From Oxyruncus cristatus (Eukaryota > Chordata > Aves > Passeriformes > Cotingidae), in the NCBI GenBank assembly GCA_013399855.1, contig VXAY01000104.1, positions 372,921 through 436,920 on the forward strand: a stretch of DNA of 64,000 bases, in the 5' to 3' direction. Under the pieces are notes generated by a model. The model searched no databases. It was not told where the DNA came from and saw only the letters and a program-made list of their open reading frames with translations. Below, piece by piece: positions 37,501 to 48,330 of this stretch (position 1 is its first letter; each line of letters opens with the position of its first letter). The position numbers and the translations under genes were made by a program.

Positions 37501-40500
37501 TTGGGTGGCAGGGATGCTGAAGAGGGGTAGATACGCCGTTTGGGTAAGGAGGATGGGGAGTGGTTGGTTTCTATCAACAACAGTTCTGTGGGCCTTTCCA
37601 GTTTGCTTTGAATTTGAAAGGCTGGACCAGGGTAACGCAGCCTGTCATGAAGCTGCATCGCTGGATGTGGTGCAGCCAGCATAGAATCCGGGATCTGAAC
37701 TGAGTGCAGAACATCAGAGCACAGGGGCTGGCACAATAATTCACTCTCATGTCTTATGACTTGATGTTCACCTGGGCAACAAAGCAGCGAGAGAGTCAAC
37801 AGCCTCTTGAGTGAGTGCAGGCTGAGGAAATTCAGGGTATTTCTCCTCTCGTGGGTGCCACGAGCAGCCAGCCTTTTGGGGCTTGCTGGAGACACGTGTG
37901 TGGCTCACACTGAGCCTGAGCCAGCCTGTTCTGTTCTGCAGAACTGCAGACTTCTTGTTAGTAATGGCAGTGAAAATTGAATTATGCTTCTGACATGTGT
38001 TTCGGGGTAATTAAGACCTGACTTCCTCATCAGGCCAGCAGGTAGCAGTTGATGGTTCTTGCCAATTGGACTGGTTTGTCAGCAATCCTGAGTTTAATTC
38101 TGCTGTCTGAATGCTCAGACAGGAGCAGCAGCAACCTCCCAGGCCATGGGTAGCGCACAGCAAAAATGCAGTCGAATTTCTACCGTGTCCAGGATTCCTG
38201 CCTGTGAATTAAAGGAGAAGAACTAAAATGAGCGTTGTTCTGTGGCCGTGTCACATATCAGCCCAGAAGTCCTAGTGCCTAGTGCGGTGAATCCAGCAGG
38301 AAGATTCTGGTAGGTTCTTAGGTCAGGGCACTGAGACTTAAATGGAGCCTGCATCTGCCTGGGAGTGAATTATACCTGCAGCAAAGAGGCAAAAATTTCA
38401 TTTTCAAACTGTACTTCAAGGGCAATCCCCTATATGGTGCCTTTAAATCCTTCTGTACTATCTGAAATTGTTCTCCTCTCTTGGAGGTTTTTGAAGATGA
38501 GGTAGAAATATGAAATGGAATCAATACATGGGGTGGCATTTTTAGAAGCACCCCATGAGGTCTGACTCAGCTCACACTGACATGACGGGGAGTTCGTGTC
38601 AGTGAGGGAATCTACTCTCAAAGCGCTGAAAATCCCCCCCTTTCTGTGCTCAAAGCACTAGAATAGCCGTAAGTTAATTGCAGTTAATGCTGTGGGTACT
38701 TGTTTAACTTGATTAGAGAACTCTCCTGTTTTTCAGGGAATACAGGCCGAGAGTCCACGTTCAGTTTTTGGACAACGGGACCAAAGTGTCTGCTCTGAAC
38801 CCAAAGACTTACGTATTTGAACCTCAGAAGTCAGTCGGAGACCCTGAAGTGGACCTGATCCGAACAGTAAATATTCCTGCAGTGGTGAGTTCTCTTTCAT
38901 TCCTGCTTGGAAATCGTCCTGGCACACTTCAGAATGAGCAGCTCCTTGCTTCATCCTAACTCTGCCTTTGTGATAGATAAATGGGATTGGAAAACAGGAG
39001 AGGCAGCTCATGTCCGGGGCATGTGCTGCTCTCAGTTTTGGGTTGGACTGTTGTGGGGTTCCTGTTTCGTTCCTCCCTCCCCTCACAGCTCTGCAGTGTT
39101 GGTGCCTCGCTCTTGCGCTGAGAGCTGGCAGAACTCAGGCTTGCTGCTTTTCCATGAGTAAGTGAAACTAGGGAATTTGCGGTGTCAAGTGCTTAGGAGG
39201 ATCTTTGACTTCTGAATGGGAAAGTTAGGAATGCTTGGGGGTATGTTGTCAAAATTGCAGAAGTTGCCTCCAAGCCTGCTGCTCAAACTGAAACAAAAGC
39301 ACAGCAGAGGAGTTTCAGACAGAGCTGGATGAAAAGGACCTCTCAGAGTAAAATGAAGGTTGAAAGATGCACTCCCCAAACTGTGTTAGGTGAAAGAAAG
39401 TGTCATTTTGGTGAGCAGAGGCAGGCCATTATTTTGGTCTCAGACAGGATTAGCATGAGAACAAGCAGATCTAAAGCTGTCACTGCTTCCTGAGGAAATC
39501 AGACTGTACTCAAAGATTCTGGTGTGTGACTAAGCCTTTACTCCCCATCCCAGTTTAATTGACTTCACTTGCAGGGTACAGTCATTTCTACTTTTTCCCC
39601 AGCTTTGCCAAAAATGTCTGATTTTATGAATGACTACAAAAATGCCCTGTATATAGTTGTAGATAGGACTCAGCTTACTGAAAGTTGGAGACAGTGCAGA
39701 CACTTTTTTAAGTTCCTCACAGTTATCTCAGTGGCGGTCAGGATCATCTCTCCTTCAGGCTTTTGGCTGGGATGTACTGTAACAGGCAGTAGGAGAAGAA
39801 CCACAGGTTGGTTTGCCCACAGAAATGCCCTCCTTTTGCTACTGCTTTTTTAAAGACATGTCGTAAAACGACTTGTCAGCTGGAAAGGGAATCAACATTT
39901 GCATTTTGGAGCGGTGAGTATCCTGAGACCTGTGCAGTGCTGAAACGTGCCTGCGTTTGGCTGCAGCTGGTATGACTTACTGCCCAATAAACCTGACCAT
40001 GGCTCCCTCGTTCCAACCCCCTGGCAGACTGCCATGGAGTGGACCAGGTCGACCCCTCTTCAGTTTGCCACGGAGGTGCTGCTGCTGCTGTACCAGGAGT
40101 CGCTGTTCACCGTGCGCAGCGTCCACGAGCTGCTCTGGGGCTACAAGGACCGGCTCCTGTCCACCATCCACGTCCTGCACCCCGAGATCGACCCCGTCTT
40201 CGGGCTCTTCAGTAAGGTACCCAAATGGCCAGGCTTGATGGTGCTTTAGATGGGGAGCAATGTCACTGTTACAGAGTCACTGTGGTCGCCAGCCAGTTGA
40301 GAGGGATGTGCCTGGACTGGAGCTGCAGGGGTAGCAGGATGTTCCCTCTTCAGTTTGGCTGTGTCTGGGCACTGGCTGTGAGTGTTTTATCTGTTTATAC
40401 CCTTTATCAGGTATGGATAAGCTTTCCAAGGACAAAGCCTTCCACTATTGCCTGAATAATGTGGGCTTTGTGGGGCTGGTTGTGCAAACTCCTAGAAGAT

Positions 40501-43500
40501 TTTCCAGACTGATTTCCTTAGTAAAGGATTGAAATTGGATGTTATTTCTGTGCTGGAGCCATTTTGGTCCAGTCCCCGTGTCGTTTTGGGCTGTGGGGAC
40601 TCCTCGTTTCTCGGAGACGCCTGTAGCGCTCAGGTTATTTTCTGTGGGGTTATTTTCTTCCTGAGGGCTGTTTTTCTCAGGGCCAGTTTTCAAAGGGAAA
40701 AAAAGACTCACATGGTGTTGTATTTCCTGCCCTTGGGAGGTGTATGAACCTTGCCCAGTCACTTCCACCTCGTTCGTGTTCAAGGTGGAGTTCAGTGAGC
40801 TGCACAGACCTCGGGGGGGAGTCCATCGCTCCCGGGGTGGATTTGAAGTGATGACAGCTCAGACTCCTGCCAGCCAGGTGTCACAGGGTGAGTGGAGGGA
40901 CTGAAAACTCCTGCCTCTGTTTGCAGATGAATGGAACCGATGATGGAGAGTATGTTTTCCTGAGTGGGGAAACGAACTACCTGAACTTCTCCAGGATTGT
41001 GGAGTGGAAAGGAAAAGAGTAAGTTTTTCAGCATGGCATTGCCTCTGTCAGAATCTGCCCCTTGCTTGCCTGGCACCAATTTAAAGAGGCTGTAGATGCA
41101 ATTTAAACACATTTTAATCCCATTGCTTTTTAGCAAAGCTCAGGCAAGAGGACTCAGCACTGTGCGGGTCTGATTCTCATTTGCCAAGAGCTGGCATTGC
41201 CTGACCACTGCAAAAAGATCTTTTAGCCCTTGTTCTCTTTTATTCCTTTTCTTCAGGTCCCTGAGCTGGTGGACAACAGAGGCGTGTAACATGATCAATG
41301 GCACAGATGGGACATCCTTTCACCCACTGATTAGCAAAGATGAGAACATTTATATCTTCTCTTCTGATTTCTGCAGGTGAGAAGACAATGTCGCTGAGAC
41401 TTTAAAGCAGAGCATTTGTACCCATTTCTCCTGAGGTTTGTTGTTTAGACTGGTGATTTTCCTTCCGTGATTTCATTTAACAGTTGAGGTGTGAGGGGTG
41501 AGACAGTTACAACAACAAAACCCCCAATCTGCAGCAAGTTAAGGATGTGCTATTTCAAAATGAAGATAAGGGGAAAATTTGGAGGCTGAGTGGAAAGACA
41601 GAGTGGACTGCCTTGCAAGGCTAGTAACGAGGAGAATGGAAGGATTTTGTGTACCTTCTTTCCTCCAAAATCTTCCTCTGTGTCCTGCTTTTTTTAGAGA
41701 ACCCACTTTGCCCTCTTCAGAGATTCATGCCTTGATGCCGTTTGAAATGGAACAAGGTGCAGAAAAATCCTGGTGTTTCCTTCCTTGTGTTCCTCCCTTG
41801 CCCGTTTCCCGGTCCCTGAAGAACAAAACCGATCTGAAGTTAGATGTGTGTTGGTCTGCATCCAGGACTAGCCTAACCTGGGCCTGGCTTTGCCTCCTTT
41901 CAGGTCTCTGTACCTGGTGTACGACAGCTCGGGAGCCGTGGCAGGCGTCCCCACCTACCGCTTCGTGCCCTCCTCCATGGTCTTTGCCAACACCACGGTG
42001 AACCCGGATAACGCCGGATTCTGCATCCCGCCGGGAAACTGCCCCGGCACCGGAGTCCTCAACGTCAGCATCTGCAAGCAAGGTGCGTCCCCAGGGAAAA
42101 CTTGACTTGTCCTGGAGACAAGGAGTCACTGTTGGGTTTGTAGCTCCAGAGTGGGCTCTTCCCTTCGCTGTAAGTGGCACAGTGGCAGCAGTTATGAGGC
42201 TCTCAAAGACTTCCCTGAAACCTGCTCTGCCTTTTTTTCTTTAGGTGGTGACTTTCTGTGTTTTCTCATTCCAGGTGCTCCAATATTTCTGTCAGCTCCA
42301 CATTTTTACCAAGCGGATCCAAAGTTTATAGAGGACATACAGGGCATGCATCCCAGAAAGGAATACCATGAGACTTTTCTGGACATCAATCCTGTAAGTG
42401 TAGCCTTTCTTCAAGGGTTCTGTGGATGAATTCAAGCACCTCCTTGGATGGTATTGACGTAGTTGCATTGACCTCAAGGAATCTGTATTAGTTGCATGAT
42501 GCTGGATGGAAAGGGAGATCCCTTTTGGACAGTTAGGGTCACCTGTCCTGTCCCTGTCCCCTCCCAGCTCCTCACCCACCCTCTGCTTGTGAGAAAGACA
42601 AAAGGCCTTGAGACTGTGCGAGCACAGCTCAGCAATAACTAAAACATCCATGTGTTGTCCACTCTGTTTTCATCACAAATCCCAAAACACAGCCTGCTAC
42701 CCAGCTACTTTGGAGCAAGTGAATTCTCTCCCAGCTAAAACCAGTACAACAGTGATCTCCACACCCACACATACGAATGTGGGTCGAGGAAAAGAGCACA
42801 GCCATGACCTGCCTGGCTTACAGAAACAGTGCTCTGACTCATTGAGCTGTTATGTGCAGCTAAATCGGGAGGAAATTCCACAGTTCTCCTCTTGAGGTCT
42901 AGTGCGGATGCTGCTGGGTGCCTGGTTTGCTGCCAGGCTCTTGCTGTGTTCTCATGGTTCTTATTCTTTCGTGTTTACTCTGGTTTTTTGACACTGATCT
43001 CTGTTATTCCCCAGCTGACAGGGCTTGTCCTGCAGGCAGCCAAGCGGATGCAGATCAACGTTCACGTCAGAAAACTACCTGAGTTTTTGTAAGTGTTCCC
43101 TGCTGCCTGGTGGATGTCTCAGGGCTGATTTGGCATTCAGATTGTGTCCAGGTGGAATACTGGTTGGAGAGAGCAGGTGTGAGAGAGGGAAATCCAGCTG
43201 AATCTCAGTTACAAGAGGCAGTGTCCCCTCTTCCCACAGATCCAGTAGATTTTGCAGTTCCAGCTGCAGAGTTAAGGCAGTATTCAAGAAGGGCAGGTAG
43301 ATCAGGTACAGAGAAGTGTCTTGCCTGTGACTGCATTGGTATCAGAGAGAGAAATCTTTGCGCTGCAGCTTTGGCAGTCAGGACAATCCTTTAAATGGGA
43401 ACAGTGTACAATCCCAGGTCATGTGTGAGTAAAAATCCCCATTTTTATTTCATAGCAAGTGTGCTCTGCCGGTTTTCTGGGTGTCCCCGAGTGAGGGGCA

Positions 43501-46321
43501 TGTCCCCAGACTGCAGCTCAGCTGTGCAGAAACACTGGCCCCTTCATCCTGTGTCTTCCTGACACCTTGATTTATTTGTCACTGGTGCTGTGTGGCAGCT
43601 ATTCCTCCTACTCAGCTGATGTTTACTGGCACAGCTTGGCTATAACAACTAAAAAGTATTTTGTCTTCCCAGTCCCCTTGGGAGAGTCAGAGATGTTCCT
43701 TCAGAACAGCAGCACCTTGTTTTCCAGTGCCCAGGAGCTGCCACAGTAACAACTTCTGCCTGAGCTGGGATTCCATGTGTGCCAAATGTTGAGGGATTTT
43801 TGCTGCTGTGCCCATGCTGCTTGGACAATAGTTCCTGTGTTTTAGAAACGGGAGTAACCTCCAACATCAGCTTAGCTTCACATTCCTGCTGCCTGGCACA
43901 AATCTGTCACTCAGTTAGGAATGAACTCTGTGTGGATCCCTCTCTTTCTCTCGCCACCAAATCCCCAGAAATGCCACTGCTTCAAATCCAGAATCTGATT
44001 CACCTCGGAGACTGAGGTTGTTCTACCCCAGTAAGGAGGTAAAAGCCAACAATAAAAAGGAGCAGCCCAGAGGTTTTTGAGGGACACTTCCTCGTTCACT
44101 GTTCTATCATAATCTGTCTTCACAGAAGACAAAGTCTGTAAAGTTTCCAAACGGTAATTTTTTGTTGTTGTTTTATTTTTTACGCAGTGAAACAGGCAAC
44201 ATCCGAACGCTGGTTTTCCCCGTGATGTACATAAACGAGGTAAATAGCTTTGTCCTGCCCTTGAAGCCTTGTGGCACGTTTGTGCTTGCAAAAACACCCT
44301 CTGTGAGCCAACCAGAAAACAAAATGCTGGTTTCCTTGTTTTGTACAGTGACAGGTAGGAAGCTGTTGCTGTTCCTTATCTAACACCCTCCTGCTGCTTG
44401 TTGACCATGGTTCAGCCTTGCAAAACACTCTCAGTCAGACATTCCTTTTGATTTCAAAGGAACTGGCCATGAGGAAAAGGGGGATGCTCGGGTGAGGAGG
44501 AGGGAATTCACAAGATGACATCTTTTTTTGAGTCATCTTTTGTGAAGATTCCTGTGCTGTGGTTGGACCACTGAATTAATTGGGTTCAGGGAGGACTCTA
44601 GGGGACTAGTTTTGATGATGCACACCAATATTCCAGGCCTGTGTTAGTCCATTCCTAATCCAAAAGTTAAAAATCCCAATTTTCCTTGGAAATATAGCCC
44701 AGGTGATCCCTGTGGCCACTGGAAGAATTCTTGGAAGGGGAGTATGGCAGGACACAATGAAGCAGTTGTGGAGAGCTGTGGGAATGTCATTTCCCTGCCC
44801 TTCACAGAAGTGATCTTATATAAAGAACAGAAATACATCTTTCGTTTTTTTTCCCCCACTTCATCTCTCTGCTCCAGAGTGTTCTGATCGATGAGGCCTC
44901 TGCCAGCAAACTCAGGCACGTCCTGCTGGAAGCCAGTGTTGTAACTGGAATCCCCTTCGTAATCATGGCTCTAGGGATTGTTTTTGGGATTGTTTTTACT
45001 GTGCTGGTGTGCAGGTCCCGGGGGATAAGTGAAGAGGTAAGAAGCACTCGAACTTCCTTGCTGTCCATCTGCCTGTATTTGATTTTCTTCTGGTTGATTT
45101 GACCCGTTTGGTGTCTCTCTGCACGCGTTTTTATATGTTGTTTCTGTTTAAAATGACCTTTCCAGGGAGGGGAAGTTTTAATAGACTCAGAATAAACGCG
45201 CCAAAGCAAAGGAGTGGAGTTAATCTAAGAAACCTGGTAAGGCAGGTCGTGTGTCTGTGCCTAATTCCCCTGCCAACAGTAGTGAAAAATAAATCAGCCT
45301 GTCTAGAGGACCCTGAAGGATAAGATGCAAAAGCCCCACCGTGTCTGAGGGGCAGATTCAGTTGGCAGTCTGTCAGTGTTCTCAGCAGAAGCAGCTGCGT
45401 TGTGCCAGTGAATTGTTTCTGAATTTATGGCCAAAGAACAGCTGAATTTCACAGACAGCAGCCTGTAGAGAGTTTTCTCTGAAGAGTTTGTATATCTGTT
45501 TATGAAAAGTTCTGTCACAAGGTGACACGCTGGCATTAAGGTGCTTGGCAGGGTGAAAGCTGGTGCCAAAATTTCACCCTAACAGGCAAGTCAGTGGGGT
45601 TCAGATGACATAAGCCTTTGGTTAGAGAAGTAGCCTGGGTACTCTAGGAGGCTGTTTTGTCCTTGCAGTTGCTGTGGGCTTAGTGTGGTCTTGTGTGTCT
45701 AGTGTTCCCTGAGCTCTGCCTTACAACCTTCAGAGCACCCAGCCACGCCTCTGGGTCAGTGGGGTCCCATCACATCGCAGTGGAACTGTACTCCAGTCTC
45801 CTTTACAGGAGAGGCTGGTCCTTTTTCCTTGGAGCTTTGGAGCCTGTCTGTGTTATCAGCAGCTCAGAGAATCAAACTGTTCCATTGCCCGAGGCCTGTC
45901 CCAGGCATTGCTGCCCCACCCTACATGTACAGCTCTCCTGGATGTGCTGGAACACTCCACAGGGATCAAAATAACAAAGAGGGACCTACAATCCGTGTTT
46001 TTTTCTGCTTTGCTTTAGTTGCTTTTCCTGCAAACAAAGGTAATCCAGCAGTTTGTAGCTCTCCTTGTGATCCCCTGGGTGGTTCTGGCCTTCCATCCTC
46101 TGTCAGGTGCTACGACAGGTCCCTGTCCAAGCTGCCACCCACCCCCTGGTGCTTTTTTAGGAAACCGTACTTAGAAGTAGGAGCCAAGAGCTTTTCCCTT
46201 CCCTGCCTGGGGTCTGGGTAGCCCAGCTGGAAGCACTTTTGTGTGCCAAATTTAACTTGCTGTGGTTTTTCTCTTCCAGAGTACTGAGGAGGAGAGGTCC
46301 CCGCTCATCAGGACGTCTTAG
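31347..46321 (+). CDS. SCARB2: SCARB2 (LIMP-2), lysosomal integral membrane protein
   Basis: LIMP-2 is a CD36-family protein of the lysosomal membrane that in mammals carries glucocerebrosidase from the ER to lysosomes. Coding exons: 31347-31463, 35254-35411, 38737-38884, 40028-40216, 40927-41018, 41257-41376, 41904-42082, 42275-42393, 43015-43088, 44188-44239, 44878-45036 and 46280-46321 (TAG). All phases join, giving 482 residues (human 478). It has an N-terminal membrane segment (about 4-27), a long lumenal domain with many N-glycosylation sites (NGT, NVT, NFS) and DNAGFC, then a second membrane segment near residues 440-460. The cytosolic tail ends EERSPLIRTS, holding the acidic dileucine-type lysosomal sorting signal. 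Exon 4 aligns without gaps to human but has Thr150 and Arg171 where human has His, and the intervening helix is poorly conserved. Neighbouring exons are well conserved, so this is not a general quality problem. Confidence 0.97.
31464..38736 (+). other. Large SCARB2 introns 1 and 2
   Basis: Intron 1 (31464-35253) and intron 2 (35412-38736) flank exon 2. No further exon, RNA gene or clear transposon was recognised in them. Intron 1 is the usual site for enhancers of CpG-island genes, but nothing specific could be picked out. Confidence 0.6.
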
Positions 46322-47160
46322 TAGATTTTCTTTACCATGTGAGCTTGGAGAATGAACTCTTAGAGCTGAGCTAACATCGACTACCACTTCCCAGCGTGTT
46401 CCCTGCAGAGACACGGCCGTGTCCACATCACTTCTGGGGGGACAGAGCTGGAAAAGAACCCACCCCCTCAGCCAGGGAGGAGACTTTTCTCGCCAGCTGC
46501 TTTAAAACTCCATTTTAAAACTGCTCCAGACCCTGCTTTTCTCACCCCTGCCCTCTGTGTGTACCCATGGGGGGCCATAACCACTGTGTGGGCGACAGCA
46601 CACCAGCCTCATTCCCTACGGAAATGACATGGGAAGCCTCTGCAAACGGCCCTCTGGGAACACAGCAGGCTCCCGGGTTGGCCTGGGGACACGGGACAGT
46701 CCTGCTGGTGGTGTCTCTGCTGTAACTTAGTCCCAAGTGTTTGTTACTCACGTCCTTCACGACACTGGTGTGTCACTAACCCCGGCCAGGACTCTGTGCA
46801 GTGCCGGCGGCTCAAGGTGGAACAAAACAGCTGGAAACGCTTTTCCACACCCACCTCCTGGCTGTCCCCACCGTGCATGTTGGCCAGGCTTTTGTCCTTT
46901 GGGTTTGGGGTTGTCCTTCAGCTTAGAACTCACAGCTCGGCGTTGTTCCTGGGGCGGGGGAGGCACAGAGCTGGGGGTTTGTCCTGGGGGTTTGGGGTGA
47001 ACTGGGCATGTTTGGGATGGGAGCGCCCCTTCCATGTTAAACATGGACAGGGGCCCAGCAGCTCCTTGCACTGTTTTTTACTTGTCAAGCACAAACTTGT
47101 TTTAAAAATCACAAGTGTTGTTGGGTTTTTTTTCTCCCCCCACTGCCCCAAATTAAAAGG
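46322..47160 (+). other. SCARB2 3' UTR
   Basis: From the TAG to about 20 bases beyond an ATTAAA hexamer at 47152-47157. No other canonical AATAAA lies closer to the stop, so I take this as the likely 3' end. Confidence 0.5.
47152..47157 (+). promoter_or_regulatory. Candidate polyadenylation signal of SCARB2 (ATTAAA)
   Basis: A variant hexamer about 830 bases after the stop codon, within CCAAATTAAAAGG. It is the best candidate before the CR1 fragment and the next gene. Confidence 0.5.
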
Positions 47161-47297
47161 CTATTCTCGTGTGTTTCCATTAGATAGTGAAACGTGTTTT
47201 AAAAAAGTGTTATTGTCTTCTGAACAGGGGCGTTGGGGGTTGCACTGGTTGGATTTTGGGGGATTGCCCTGGCTCATGCTCCGGTGTTATCCCTGGG

Positions 47298-47415
47298 AGG
47301 CTGGTGAGGGGCTGGAATGGAATTCCCAGAAAAGCTGTGGCTGCTCCATCCCTGAAACTGTCCAAGGCGAGGCTGGACGAGATTTGGAGCAACCTGGCAT
47401 AGTAGGAGGTGTCCA
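47298..47415 (+). mobile_element. CR1 retroposon fragment upstream of NUP54
   Basis: The plus strand shows GGCTGGTGAGGGGCTGGAA, AAAAGCTGTGGCTGCTCC, ATCCCTGAAACTGTCCAAGG, GAGGCTGGACGAG and GAGCAACCTGGCATAGTAGG in the order of the CR1 3' region in sense orientation. It lies between the SCARB2 3' end and the NUP54 CpG island, about 380 bases before the NUP54 start codon. Confidence 0.85.
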
Positions 47416-47589
47416 AAAGAATGAGACTATTTTCGTCCGCGCGATCATTTTTAATCCCTGTTCGGCCCAAAGCAGGGCATTTTCTCCCTTCGATACACGG
47501 GGAAAAGAGCCGTTTGGGTTTATTATACCTTTATTTCCCTGTCTCCCATGGTACAGTCCAACTCCCCTCGTCGTCGTCCCCCCTCCTTT

Positions 47590-48330
47590 GCACCGCCCTC
47601 GGTGGTACAGGCCGCTGGCGCGCGCCGATTGCGTCAACACCCGGCGCTGCGCGTCGCCTGCGCCACCCGGAAGCGCTTTGGCGGCAGCGGCGGCGTCTCG
47701 TGCGGCCGGTTTTGTTCGCGGCCGGACCCGCTGCGAGGGCTCGCACGCGCCTCCCGCGGGGGATATCCCCCCGCGTCGCCACCCGAGCGGCCCCATGGCC
47801 TTCAACTTCGGCGGGACGGCGGGAGCCGGGGCCGCCAACCCGAGCGGTGAGCGCGGGGGGAGCGAGGTGGGGCGGGGCCGGGAGGGGCGGGGGGAGCCGG
47901 GCGGTGGGCANTCCCCCCGCCAATAAGGAACGGCGGCGGCCGGCAGCACGTGCGCCCTCGGCTTTGAGAACCGCACGTGCCCCGCGCGAGAGAGGAACCG
48001 CGGTGGCGGCCTGCGCGCGCCCCCCCGCCAATGGGAACCGCGGCCGCCTCAGAGCCCCCACGTGCCCCCCCGCCAATGGGAACCGTGGCCGCCTCAGAGC
48101 CCGCGCGTGCCCCCCCGCCAATAGGAACGGAGATCGCCTCAGAGCCCTCGTGCGCCCCCCCGCCAATGGGAACCGCGGCCGCCTCAGAGCCCCCACGTGC
48201 CCCCCTGCTAATGGGAACCGCGGTGGCGGCCGGCGCGCGCCCTCCGGCCAATGGGCTGCGCGGTCCCCTCACGGCCGCCCCTCAGTGCCCCGCCACCCGG
48301 CCTCGGCGGGACCCGCGAGTCGGGCGCCCG
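47590..48330 (+). promoter_or_regulatory. CpG island, promoter and first-intron region of NUP54
   Basis: A very CpG-dense block spans the NUP54 start codon (47795) and the first part of intron 1. CCAAT boxes are concentrated downstream of the start codon, at 47920 and in the 45-bp array, rather than upstream. One base at 47911 is undetermined. Confidence 0.7.

Noticed and set aside
48010..48255. Regular repeats as a CRISPR-like array
   Set aside because: The whole 45-base unit is repeated, there are no unique spacers, and the setting is a vertebrate intron.
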